From the NCBI GenBank assembly GCA_028826165.1, contig JAPDFW010000009.1, forward strand, positions 26,934 to 90,933: a stretch of 64,000 nt of DNA, given 5' to 3'. The notes below the pieces were generated by a model, which saw nothing but the letters and a program-made list of their open reading frames with translations, did no database searches and was not told the DNA's origin. This stretch comes from Anaeramoeba ignava. Its lineage: Eukaryota > Metamonada > Anaeramoebidae. Made by a program: the position numbers and the translations under genes. This document shows, in pieces, positions 10,325 to 21,312 of this stretch (position 1 is its first letter; every line of letters starts with the position of its first letter).

Positions 10325-13060
10325 ATTTACAAATAATTAAAAATTACCAAATTTATTTAAAAATTTATTTAGAAATTTATTCAGAAATTTATTCAGAAAT
10401 TTATTTAAAAATTTATTTAAAAATTGGAATAAAAATTGGAATAAAAATTGGAATAAAATTTATTTAAAAATTGATTTAAAAATTGATTTAGAAATTTATT
10501 TAGAAATTTATTTAAAAATTGGAATAAAAATTTATTTAAAAATTTATTTAAAAATTGGAATAAAAATTGGAATAAAAATTGGAATAAAAATTTATTTAAA
10601 AATTTATTTAAAAATTGGAATAAAAATTGGAATAAAAATTGGAATAAAAATTGGAATAAAAATTGGAATAAAATTTATTTAGAAATTTATTTAGAAATTT
10701 ATTTAGAAATTTATTTAAAAATTGGAATAAAAATTGGAATAAAAATTTATTTAGAAATTTATTCAGAAATTTATTCAGAAATTTATTTAGAAATTTATTC
10801 AGAAATTTATTCAGAAATTGGAATAAAAATTTATTTAAAAATTTATTTAAAAATTGGAATAGAAATTGGAATAAAAATTGGAATAAAAATTGGAATAAAA
10901 TTGATTTAAAAATTGGAATAAAAATTGGAATAGAAATTTATTTAAAAATTTATTTAGAAATTTATTTAAAAATTGGAATAAAAATTTATTTAAAAATTGG
11001 AATAAAAATTGGAATAAAATTGATTTAAAAATTGGAATAAAAATTGGAATAAAAATTGGAATAAATTTATTTAAAAATTTATTTAGAAATTTATTTAGAA
11101 ATTTATTTAGAAATTTATTTAAAAATTTATTTAAAAATTTATTTAGAAATTTATTTAAAAATTTATTTAAAAATTGGAATAAAAATTTATTTAAAAATTT
11201 ATTTAAAAATTGATTTAAAAATTGGAATAAAAATTGGAATAAAAATTGGAATAAAAATTGGAATAAAAATTTATTTAAAAATTTATTTAAAAATTGGAAT
11301 AAAAATTGGAATAAAAATTGGAATAAAAATTGGAATAAAAATTGGAATAAAATTTATTTAAAAATTTATTTAGAAATTGATTTAGAAATTTATTTAGAAA
11401 TTGGAATAAAAATTTATTTAGAAATTGATTTAGAAATTTATTTAAAAATTGATTTAAAAATTGGAATAAAAATTTATTTAGAAATTGATTTAGAAATTTA
11501 TTTAAAAATTGATTTAGAAATTTATTTAAAAATTTATTTAAAAATTTATTTAAAAATTTATTTAAAAATTGGAATAAAAATTGGAATAAAAATTGGAATA
11601 AAAATTGGAATAAAAATTGGAATAAAAATTGGAATAAAAATTTATTTAAAAATTGGAATAAAAATTGGAATAAAAATTGGAATAAAAATTGGAATAAAAT
11701 TGATTTAAAAATTGGAATAAAAATTGGAATAGAAATTTATTTAGAAATTTATTTAAAAAATTTATTTAGAAATTTATTTAAAAATTGGAATAAAAATTGG
11801 AATAAAAATTGGAATAAAAATTGATTTAAAAATTGGAATAAAAATTGGAATAAAAATTGATTTAAAAATTGATTTAAAAATTTATTTAGAAATTTATTTA
11901 AAAATTGGAATAGAAATTTATTTAAAAATTGGAATAAAAATTGGAATAAAAATTGGAATAAAAATTGGAATAAAAATTTATTTAAAAATTGGAATAAAAA
12001 TTGGAATAAAAATTGGAATAAAAATTGGAATAAAAATTGATTTAAAAATTGATTTAGAAATTTATTTAGAAATTGGAATAAAAATTGGAATAAAAATTGG
12101 AATAGAAATTGATTTAAAAATTTATTTAGAAATTGGAATAAAAATTGGAATAAAAATTTATTTAAAAATTTATTTAAAAATTTATTTAGAAATTTATTTA
12201 AAAATTGGAATAGAAATTTATTTAAAAATTGGAATAAAAATTGGAATAAAAATTGGAATAAAAATTGGAATAAAATTGATTTAAAAATTGGAATAAAAAT
12301 TGGAATAAAAATTGGAATAAAAATTTATTTAAAAATTGGAATAAAAATTGGAATAAAAATTGATTTAAAAATTGATTTAAAAATTGGAATAAAAATTGAT
12401 TTAGAAATTTATTTAGAAATTTATTTAAAAATTTATTTAAAAATTTATTTAGAAATTTATTTAGAAATTATTTAAAAATTTATTTAAAAATTGGAATAAA
12501 AATTGGAATAAAAATTTATTTAAAAATTGATTTAAAAATTGATTTAAAAATTGGAATAAAAATTGGAATAAAAATTTATTTAAAAATTGATTTAAAAATT
12601 TATTTAGAAATTTATTTAAAAATTGGAATAGAAATTTATTTAAAAATTGGAATAAAAATTGGAATAAAAATTTATTAAAAAATTTATTTAAAAATTGGAA
12701 TAAAAATTGGAATAAAAATTGGAATAAAAATTTATTTAAAAAATTGATTTAGAAATTGGAATAAAAATTGGAATAAAAATTTATTTAGAAATTGATTTAG
12801 AAATTGATTTAGAAATTTATTTAAAAATTTATTTAAAAATTGGAATAAAAATTTATTTAAAAATTTATTTAAAAATTTATTTAGAAATTTATTTAAAAAT
12901 TGGAATAGAAATTTATTTAAAAATTGGAATAGAAATTGATTTAAAAATTTATTTAAAAATTTATTTAAAAATTGGAATAAAAATTGGAATAGAAATTGAT
13001 TTAGAAATTTATTTAAAAATTGATTTAAAAATTGATTTAAAAATTTATTTAAAAAATTGA
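10325..13060. repeat. 2.7-kb array of 12-bp units (four variants)
   Basis: Almost the whole stretch is tandem 12-mers: AAAAATTGGAAT, AAAAATTTATTT, AGAAATTTATTT and AAAAATTGATTT, roughly 225 units in irregular order with few slips. Variation is confined mainly to unit position 2 and positions 8-11, while the central AAATT is constant. No gene is seen. It lies between the Kelch-BTB gene and the Ras-like gene. Confidence 0.95.
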
Positions 13061-13298
13061 TTTTCTTAGTTAGAAATTGTAAAGATTAAGAAAGTGGAAT
13101 GAAAAAAAGGTTTGATTAAAGAAAAATAAGTTATTCAAAAATTGAGAAAAAAGAAATTTTTTTTAACTTGTTTTAAAAGGATTTAAAAATAGAGAATAAT
13201 GATCTTTAAAAAGAAAAATTTTTTTTTGATTTTTTTTTTTTCATTCACTTTTTTTATTTCAATTTTTTTAAATTTTTATTTTTTTTAAAAAAAACAAA
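13061..13298 (+). promoter_or_regulatory. 5' flank of the Ras-like gene
   Basis: Non-repetitive sequence between the 12-bp array and the ATG. A T-rich block with TCATTCACTTTTTT (about 13241) and long T runs lies within 60 nt of the start codon, and AAAACAAA directly precedes the ATG at 13299. Confidence 0.5.
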
Positions 13299-14089
13299 AT
13301 GAATTCACCAAAATTTCAAATTGTTGTTGCTGGAACAGGAGCAGTTGGAAAATCAGCAATAACACTTCAATTTATTGCAAAACAATTTGTTCAAAAATAT
13401 GAACCAACAATAGAAGATGTTTATAAAAAAATGATCACAATTAATAATCAACATGTTATTTTAGATATTCTTGATACAGGTAAATTAATAATAATAATAA
13501 AAATAAAATAACGGAAAAATTTTTTTGCCAGTTCAACTTAATAAAATTTTTCAATTTAAAAAAAAATTTCAAAAAAAAATAATAAAAAGCTGGTCAAGAT
13601 GAATATTCTTCTTTAAGATCTCATTATTATGCTAAAGGAGATGGATTTTTACTTGTTTGTTCTTATGATAATTTTTCTTCAATTGAAGAAATTCTTGAAT
13701 TTAAAGAAACAATTCTTCAAGCAAAAGATGTAGAAGATTCTTCTCAAGTCCCAATTCTTCTTGTTGTAAATAAATGTGATCTTTCAAATAAAGATCGAGT
13801 ATTTTCAAGAAAAGAAGTTGATGATCTTGCTCGACTTTATGATCTTCCAGTTATTGAAACTTCAGCAAAAAATGGGGTAAATAAAAATTATTTTTTAAAT
13901 TTTTATTTTTAAATAAATTTTTAATTAATTTTTTTATAATTTTTTTTTTAGACAAATGTTGATAATGCTTTCCATAAATTGACAACTCAAATTTTAAAAC
14001 AAAAATCAATTGGAAAAAAAGATTCCAAAACCAAAACAAAAGCAAAAAAAGAAAAAAAGAAAAGATCAATAAGATGTTCAATTATGTAA
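13299..14089 (+). CDS. Ras-family small GTPase, three exons, CAAX box
   Basis: Exons 13299-13479, 13590-13876 and 13952-14089; introns of 110 and 75 nt with GTAAAT donors and AAAAAG or TTTTAG acceptors. Together they encode 201 residues. P-loop GTGAVGKS (Ala at the position of Ras Gly13), switch I YEPTIEDVY, DTAGQDEYSSLR with the catalytic Gln, NKCD and ETSAK guanine-base motifs are all present. The C-terminus is Lys-rich (the polybasic KKEKKKRSIR) and ends CSIM, a typical prenylation CAAX box, so the protein should be plasma-membrane attached. It cycles GDP/GTP under exchange factors such as the RasGEF encoded at 43587-45448 (partnership is inference). Closest to Ras/Rap in general form; the subfamily is not resolved. 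Confidence 0.93.
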
Positions 14090-14413
14090 AAAAGAAGAAA
14101 AGAAAAGAAGAAGAAAGCAAATAAATTTTTGCTTTATTTTTTAAATTGTTTTTTGTTTGTTTTTAAATTTTGATTTGGTTTTAAATTTTAATTTGCAAAT
14201 TAATAAAAATTTTGAAAAGGAAAAGAAATGAAAATTTGTTTTTTAATTTGAATTAAAAACTGGAATGAAAATTAAAATTAAAATTAAAAATTGAATTAAA
14301 ATTAAAATTAAAAATTGAATTAGAATTAAAATTAAAATTGAATTTGAATTTGAAAAGGAAAGCAACTATTGTTTTTTAAAAAGAATTAAAAGAAAAGAAT
14401 TAAAAGAAAAGAA
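14090..14413. other. Convergent intergenic spacer
   Basis: Lies between the 3' ends of the Ras-like gene (+) and the mutase gene (-). It contains T-rich sequence and short AAAATT-type hexamers (14270-14345). No gene is seen. Confidence 0.6.
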
Positions 14414-17400
14414 TTAATCGACTCTTTGTTCGATCATATCCAAAACATCATTAGCAGCCTTAGTAATTTTAGTACCAGGACCGAATACAAGATTAACACC
14501 ATTATCATAAAGGAATTGGTAGTCCTGAATTGGGATAACACCACCACAGATAACAACAACAGAACCAGCACCTTCTTTCTTTAAGGCTTTAACAAGTTGA
14601 GGCATAAGAGTACGATGACCAGCAGCTAAGGAAGAGATTCCAACAACATGAACATCAGAATCAACGGCGGATCTTGCGACTTCATCTGGAGTTTGGAAAA
14701 GTGGACCGACATCGACATCGAAGCCAAGATCTGAGAAACCGCTTGCGATAACTTTTGCGCCACGATCATGTCCATCTTGTCCCATTTTCGCAACAAGAAT
14801 TCTTGGTCTTCTTCCGTATTTTTCCTTGAAACGATCCACTCGATCTATGATTTCTTGGAACTCTTTCTTGTTCAAATACTCCCCCGCATAGCTTCCTTGG
14901 ACAACACTATCCTTGAGCTGGAATCTTCCCCAAACTTTTGCCAGCGCGTCGCTTATTTCACCAACTGTGCATCTTGCTCTGGCGGCCTCAACGGAAAGTT
15001 CCAACAAATTTCCGTTGCCGGAACGAGCACTTTCCGTTAAAGCTTCAAGTGCTTTTTTTGCTTTTTCCGAGTTTCTTTCTGCGCGCACTTTCTCGATGCC
15101 TTTTATCTGCGACTCTCTTACTACAGTGTTATCAATCACACGCACTTCGAGCGGATCTTCTTTTTCAAGTCTGAACTTGTTAACGCCAACAATTGTGTCC
15201 AAGCCACTGTCAATTCTGGCTTGTTTTCTGGCAGCTGCCTCTTCAATTCGATGTTTTGGCATTCCGGATTCAACTGCTTTTGCCATACCGCCAAGTTGTT
15301 CAATTTCATTTATGATCTCCATTGCTTTTTGACAGAGATCGTCCGTTAATTTTTCCATCATAAAAGATCCGCCCCAAGGATCCGCAACATTGCAGATATG
15401 AGTTTCTTCCTGCAAAATTAACTGAGTATTTCTTGCGATCCGGGCGCTAAATTCAGTTGGAAGTCCAACTGCTTCATCAAATGAGTTTGTGTGCAAGCTT
15501 TGTGTGCCTCCTAGCATTGATGCCATCGCTTCTACTGTTGTTCGTATGATATTGTTGTACGGATCTTGCTCTGTTAAGCTCCATCCTGATGTTTGACAAT
15601 GTGTTCGAAGCATCATTGATCTTTCTTTTTTGGGTGAAAAGTTTTTCTTTACTAATTCAGCCCATAATCTTCTTGCTGCTCGTAGTTTTGCTACTTCCAT
15701 GTAGAAGTTCATTCCAATTCCAAAGAAGAATGAAAATCTTGGTGCAACTGAGTCTACGTCTAATCCTGCGTTAACTGCTGCTCGAATGTATTCGATTCCT
15801 TTTAATTTTATAAATGAATTTTAATTTTAATTTTAATTTTAATATTGATATTAATTTTAATTTTAATTTTAATTTTAATTTTAATTTTAATTTTAATTTT
15901 AATTTTAATTTTGATATTAATATTAATTTTATAAATGAATTTTAATTTTAATTTTAATTTTAATATTGATATTAATTTTAATTTTAATTTTAATTTTAAT
16001 TTTGATATTAATTTTAATATTAATTTTAATATGAATTTAATAAATTAATTTTAATTTTATAAATGAATTTTAATTTTAATTTTAATTTTAATTTTAATTT
16101 TATAAATGAATTTTATAAATGAATTTTAATTTTGATTTTAATTTTAATTTTAATTTTAATTTTATAAATGATTTTTAATTTTGATATTAATATTAATTTT
16201 ATAAATGAATTTTAATTTTAATATTAATTTTATAAATGAATTTTAATTTTATAAATGATTTTTAATTTTAATTTGAATTTTAATTTTGATATTAATATTG
16301 ATTTTAATTTTAATATTAATTTTGATATTAATTTTATAAATGAATTTTAATTTTATAAATGAATTTTATAAATGAATTTTAATTTTATAAATGAATTTTA
16401 TAAATGAATTTTAATTTTGATTTGTACCATCTGCTAATGTAAAAGCTAATTCCAAAGCATTATCAGCACCAGCTTCTTGCATATGATAACCTGAAATAGA
16501 AATCGAATTATATTTTGGCATATTTTTAGAAAGATAACCCATAATATCTGAAATAATTCTCATTGAAGGCAAAGGAGGATAAATAAAAGTATTTCTAACC
16601 ATAAATTCCTTAAGAATATCATTTTGAATTGTTCCTGAAAGAAGTTTTTTATCGACTCCTTGTTCTTCTCCAGTCACAATAAACATCCCTAAAATGGGAA
16701 GAACTGCTCCATTCATTGTCATTGATACACTCATTTTGTTAAGTGGAATCCCGTCAAATAATTTCTTCATATCTTCAATGGTATCAATAGCTACTCCTGC
16801 CATTCCAACATCTCCTGATACTCGTGGATGATCTGAATCATATCCCCGATGTGTTGATAAGGAGAATGCAACTGAAAGTCCCTTTTTTATTTTAAATTTT
16901 TAAAATGAATTTTTAATTTTAATTATTTTTAAATTTTAATTTTAATTTTAAATTATTTTTTACAGTTTGTCCTGCTGCTAAATTCTTTCGATAAAATGCA
17001 TTTGATTCTTCTGCTGTTGAAAATCCTGCATATTGTCTAATTGTATGTTTTTTTACAGCTAAAATTCAATTAAAAATAATATTGAATTGAATTGAATTAA
17101 ATATTAAATTGAATTGAATATTAAATTGAATTAAATATTAAATTGAATTAAATATTAAATTGAATTGAATTAAATATTGAATTGAATATTATATTGAATT
17201 AAATATTGAATATTATATTAAATTGAATTGAATATTAAATTAAATATTAAATTAAATTGAATTAAATATTAAATTGAATATTAAATTATATTGAATTGAA
17301 TATTAAATTGAATTAAATTGAATTGAATTGAATTGAATTGAATTGAATTGAATTAAATTAAATTGAATATTGAATTGAATATTGAATTAAATATTAAATA

Positions 17401-18651
17401 TTGAATTGAATTGAATATTGAATTGAATATTGAATATTAAATTAAATATTAAATTAAATTAAATTGAATTGAATTTGAATTGAATTGAATATTGAAATTG
17501 AAATATTGAATAAAATTAAATTTAAATTGAATTGAATATTAAATATTGAATTGAATATTAAATATTGAATTAAATATTAAATATTAAATAAATTGAAAAT
17601 GAATAAATATTAAATTGAATTAAATGAATATTAAAAATTAAAATTGAATTGAATTGAATATTAAATTAAATATTAAATTGAATTGAATTGAATATGAATA
17701 TTGAATTAAAATAAATGGAATATTGAATATTGAATTGAAATTGAATTGAATTAAATATTAAATTATTAAATTGAATTGAATATTAAATTGAATATTAAAT
17801 TGAATTAAATATTAAATATTAAATTGAATTAAATATTAAATATTAAATTGAATTGAATATTGAATTAAATATTAAATATTAAATTGAATTGAATATTGAA
17901 TATTAAATATTAAATTGAATTGAATATTGAATATTAAATATTAAATTGAATTGAATATTGAATATTAAATATTAAATTGAATTGAATATTAAATTATTAA
18001 ATTGAATTGAATTAAATATTGAATATTAAATATTGAATATTAAATATTAAATTAAATATTAAATTGAATATTGAATATTAAATGAATAAAATTAAATTGA
18101 AATTAAAATATTAAAATTAAATTAAATATTGAATTGAATATTAAATATTGAATTAAATTAAATTGAATTGAATTGAATATTAAATTGAATATTAAATATT
18201 GAATATTAAATTGAATTGAATTGAATATTAAATATTAAATATTAAATATTGAATTGAATTAAATTGAATTAAATATTAAATTAAATTGAATTGAATTATA
18301 TTAAATTAAATTGAATTAAATATTAAATATTAAATTGAATTGAATTAAATAATACTTACTATACATTGTTGCCTTAGGACCACGTGTAAATGGAAAAATA
18401 CCAGGAAATTCCTTTTTGTAATTTGGAATATCATTTGGTCCATAAACAGGTTTTACTTCAATTGATTCTGGTGAAAGCCAAACAAGTTTTTCAGGATCTT
18501 TCCCTTTTAATTCTTTTTTTGCCTCCTTTTCCCATTCTGGATCAAATGTAATTTTATTGGAAATCTCTCGACTTGTTAAATTTTGTAAATTTTGTTTTGT
18601 TAAATTTAATAATAAAGTTCTATTTAAACTTCTTGGAATAAATTGAAACAT
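14414..18651 (-). CDS. MUT: Methylmalonyl-CoA mutase, organellar, adenosylcobalamin-dependent
   Basis: Exons (minus strand) 18651-18360, 17058-16964, 16881-16428 and 15798-14414 join in phase to 741 residues, the usual length of a single-chain mutase. It isomerises methylmalonyl-CoA and succinyl-CoA. The N-terminus ([17 protein letters not shown]) is basic and amphipathic, like a mitochondrial presequence. Catalytic-domain landmarks are [49 protein letters not shown], and [19 protein letters not shown]. The C-terminal B12-binding domain carries [11 protein letters not shown], the DxHxxG cobalt-ligand motif, and GGVIP. Introns are 1301 nt (TTGAA/ATATT repeats), 82 nt, and 629 nt (TTTTAA hexamers). 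In an anaerobe the enzyme could serve propionate production from succinate; the direction cannot be read from sequence. Confidence 0.96.
15799..16427 (-). repeat. Mutase intron 3: TTTTAA hexamers with TTTATAAATGAA inserts
   Basis: 629-nt intron with donor GTACAA and acceptor AAAAG (minus strand). It consists of TTTTAA 6-mers interspersed with TTTATAAATGAA 12-mers and GATATTAATATTAA variants. Confidence 0.9.
17059..18359 (-). repeat. Mutase intron 1: TTGAA/ATATTAAA low-complexity array
   Basis: 1301-nt intron (donor GTAAGT, acceptor TTTTAG on the minus strand) made of mixed TTGAA/TTAAA pentamers and ATATT blocks. Unlike most arrays here it has no 6- or 12-bp register. Confidence 0.9.
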
Positions 18652-19138
18652 TTTTTTAATTTTTTTAATTTAAAAAAAAAAATTTTTTTTATTTTATTGT
18701 TATTTTAAAATTAAAAGAAAGAAAAAATGAAAAAAAAAATTAATTAAAAAAATTAATTAAAAAATAATTTTTTCTAATTTTGACTTAAATTTGTGAAAAA
18801 TTAATAATTTCTTTTTTTTTCAACTTAAAATTATCCTTTTAATCAAATAATAATTAATTAAAACTCTTTTCAAAATTATTTTTCTTTTCTCTCTTATTAA
18901 ATTAAATTCAAAAAAAAGATATAATTAAGATTCAAATTTATTCTCAAAAAAATATCAATTTTTCTCATTTAAATTAATTTAAATCAATATAATATTTTAA
19001 TTCAAATTTCATTTTAATTTTAATTTAATTTATTAGAATTTAATAAAAAATAATTTATTGAAAAAAGAAAAGAAAATTCAATTTTTTATTTTAATTTTTT
19101 TTTTTTCATTTTTTCTTTCTTTTAAAAAAAAAGCAAAA
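18652..19138. promoter_or_regulatory. Divergent promoter region, mutase (-) and TMEM245-like gene (+)
   Basis: 487 bp between two divergent starts. On the plus side TTTTTTCATTTTTTCTTTCTTTT ends about 20 nt before the ATG at 19139. On the minus side TTTTTTTTTCATTTTTTC lies about 70-90 nt upstream of the mutase ATG. No gene is seen. Confidence 0.55.
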
Positions 19139-21128
19139 ATGGAGAAACCTTTAATATCAAAACCACAAGTAAATTTATTTACAATTAATTTAAAATTATT
19201 TTGTAAATTTAATTTAATTTAATTTTATTAAAAAAAAAGAAAATTAAAATGTTAACAGAAATTTTCACAAATGTTACTCGATTTTCTGTTTATTTTTTTA
19301 TTGGAATGATATTTTGGTTAAACTACAAAATATTCAAAAAACAATTAATTGCTTTGTATAAAATTTAAAAATTAAAAAATTAAAAAATTAAAAACACACT
19401 TTTTACTCAATCTAAAAATTCTTTATTTATCCAACTTTTAATAATTCATCCCCATTAATTATTCATCTAAAAAATAATTCAAATCAAACAGTTTGTGGTC
19501 TGTCATAATTGCCATGTTTTTAGAACCATATAAAGACTCAGTTTATCGAATCATCTTAATTTTCAAAGACTTAATTAAATTCTTTCCAATTCAATCTCTT
19601 TTTGGAGTCATTATTATATATTATTTCCTGAGGATCTTCTCATCCACTTTTGCTACTACTTTCCTTATCTTTGTTATTGTTCTTGTCGCAACAACAAAAT
19701 CAGATAAAAATCAAGGATCTTCTTTACTTGTTTTAGTGATTTTTGTTTTAATTTTTATTGTTCCACTCATTTTCATATTGATAAAATCAGCACAACAATC
19801 AACAGAACTTGGGTCAAATTTAAGAACTTATTTTAAAGAAAATCCAGAAATTCTTTCAGATCTTCAGGTTTAAAAAAAAAATATTAATTCAAAAAAAATA
19901 ATTTAAAAATTAATTCAAAAAAAAATTTCAAAAAACAAGAAAACTGCTTTTTTCCAAAAAATTGTTGCTTTTCTTGCAAAATTTAATGTCGAAGTTCCTA
20001 AATTAACTCCTACTTTAGTTTCAAAAAAAATTGCTCCATTTTTACAAGCAAAATTATTTATGTCTCCAGCTCTTTCTATTTTTTCAAATTTCTTCTCTTC
20101 TGTCATGTCTTTCTATATTTTTTTCATTTTCACATTATATCTTCTTCAAGTAAAATTCAATTTTAAAAAGAAAAGAGAAAAAAATATATTTATTAATTTT
20201 AAAAAAATTTTTATTTATTTCAACAGGAGATGGATAAATTTAAATCATTCTTTCAAAGTATTTTAAAAAATATTTAATTTCTAAAATAATTTATATTTAA
20301 TTTATAAAATAATTTATATTTAATTTATAAAATAATTTATATTTAATTCCAAAATAATTTATATTTTAATTTATAAAATCATTTATATTTTAATTTATAA
20401 AATCATCTGTTTAGAATTCTCTCCATTTTGTCAAGAAGATAATCAAAAAATTGGGAATTCTATTCGAAATTTAACAGCTCAACTTCTTAAAAGTACAACA
20501 TTAGTTGCTTTTATTAATGGAGCAATTGCATTTTTCACTTTCAAAATTTGTGGACTTCCTGTTCCACTTGTTCTTGCATCTTTGAATGGATTTATAACAG
20601 CATTGCCAGTTATAGCATATGTTCTTGTTTGGGGATCAGCATCTGTAGAAATTGAATTAAATTTACAAATTTAAAAAAAAAAATTTAAACAATTATTTAT
20701 TAAAAATTTAATCAATAATTTGACATCTAAAAAATTTATTTATAAAAAATTTATTTATTAAAAATTTATTTATTAAAAATTTATTTATTAAAAATTTATT
20801 TATTAATAATTAATTTATTAAAAAATTATTTATTATAAAATTTATTTATTAAAAATTTTAGCTCGTTTTATTCTTTCAAGGAAGAATTCTTGCTTCATTA
20901 TTCATTGCAATCATTCATAGTATAACAACTTTTGTTTTAAGTCCAATTATAAGATCTACTGTTCCTGGTGGTCATCTTTTCTTTAGTAAAATCTCTTTAT
21001 TTTTTGGTATAGCTGCTTTTGGAATTCAAGGTGCTTTTTTCGGTCCTTTTATTGTTGGTTTAACAATTACTTTCCTTGAAATCTTTCAAAAATATCAATC
21101 AGACAAAATTCATTTAAAAAAAGATTAA
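19139..21128 (+). CDS. TMEM245-like / AI-2E-exporter-family multipass membrane protein
   Basis: Seven exons: 19139-19168, 19240-19355, 19492-19867, 19940-20149, 20227-20257, 20415-20644, 20862-21128. All GT-AG introns join in phase to 419 residues. Several hydrophobic segments are obvious (VYFFIGMIFWL; SLFGVIIIYYFLRIF; LLVLVIFVLIFIVPLIFILI; LVASFIN-type helices near the end). The C-terminal half has the family-like order: charged cytosolic stretch (NQKIGNSIRNLTAQLLKSTT), re-entrant hydrophobic region (VPLVLASLNGFITALPVIAY), then FGIQGAFFGPFIVGL near the C-terminus. Eukaryotic TMEM245 proteins belong to this superfamily; the transported substrate, if any, is unknown. The start is in a 30-nt first exon after the T-rich element. 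The two shortest exons make the 5' model less certain than the C-terminal half. Confidence 0.75.
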
Positions 21129-21312
21129 ATTTTTAATTCCACTTTTTTTTTTTTAATTCCACTTTTTTTCCTTTTTCAAAAAATTCAAAATGAAATTCAA
21201 AATGAAATTCAAAATGAAATTCAAAATTTTTTTTTGATTTGATTTGATTTGATTTTGTTCGCAATTTTTTTAATTTTCTTTTTTTTCATTTTTTTCATTT
21301 TTTTTTTTAAAA

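Noticed and set aside
10325-13060. CRISPR-like or telomeric array
   Set aside because: No unique spacers between repeats; the 12-mers are contiguous, and the unit lacks the G-rich character of telomere repeats. The organism is eukaryotic.
14768-15774. Plus-strand frames of 60-140 codons opposite the mutase, and similar ones opposite Hsp70 (49628-51278) and VAC14 (34518-34712)
   Set aside because: Antisense shadows of GC-richer conserved genes; no domain, start element or splice context.
19493-19873. A separate 126-residue membrane protein starting at TTG 19493
   Set aside because: There is no ATG, and splicing in phase with upstream and downstream exons gives a full TMEM245/AI-2E-type protein.
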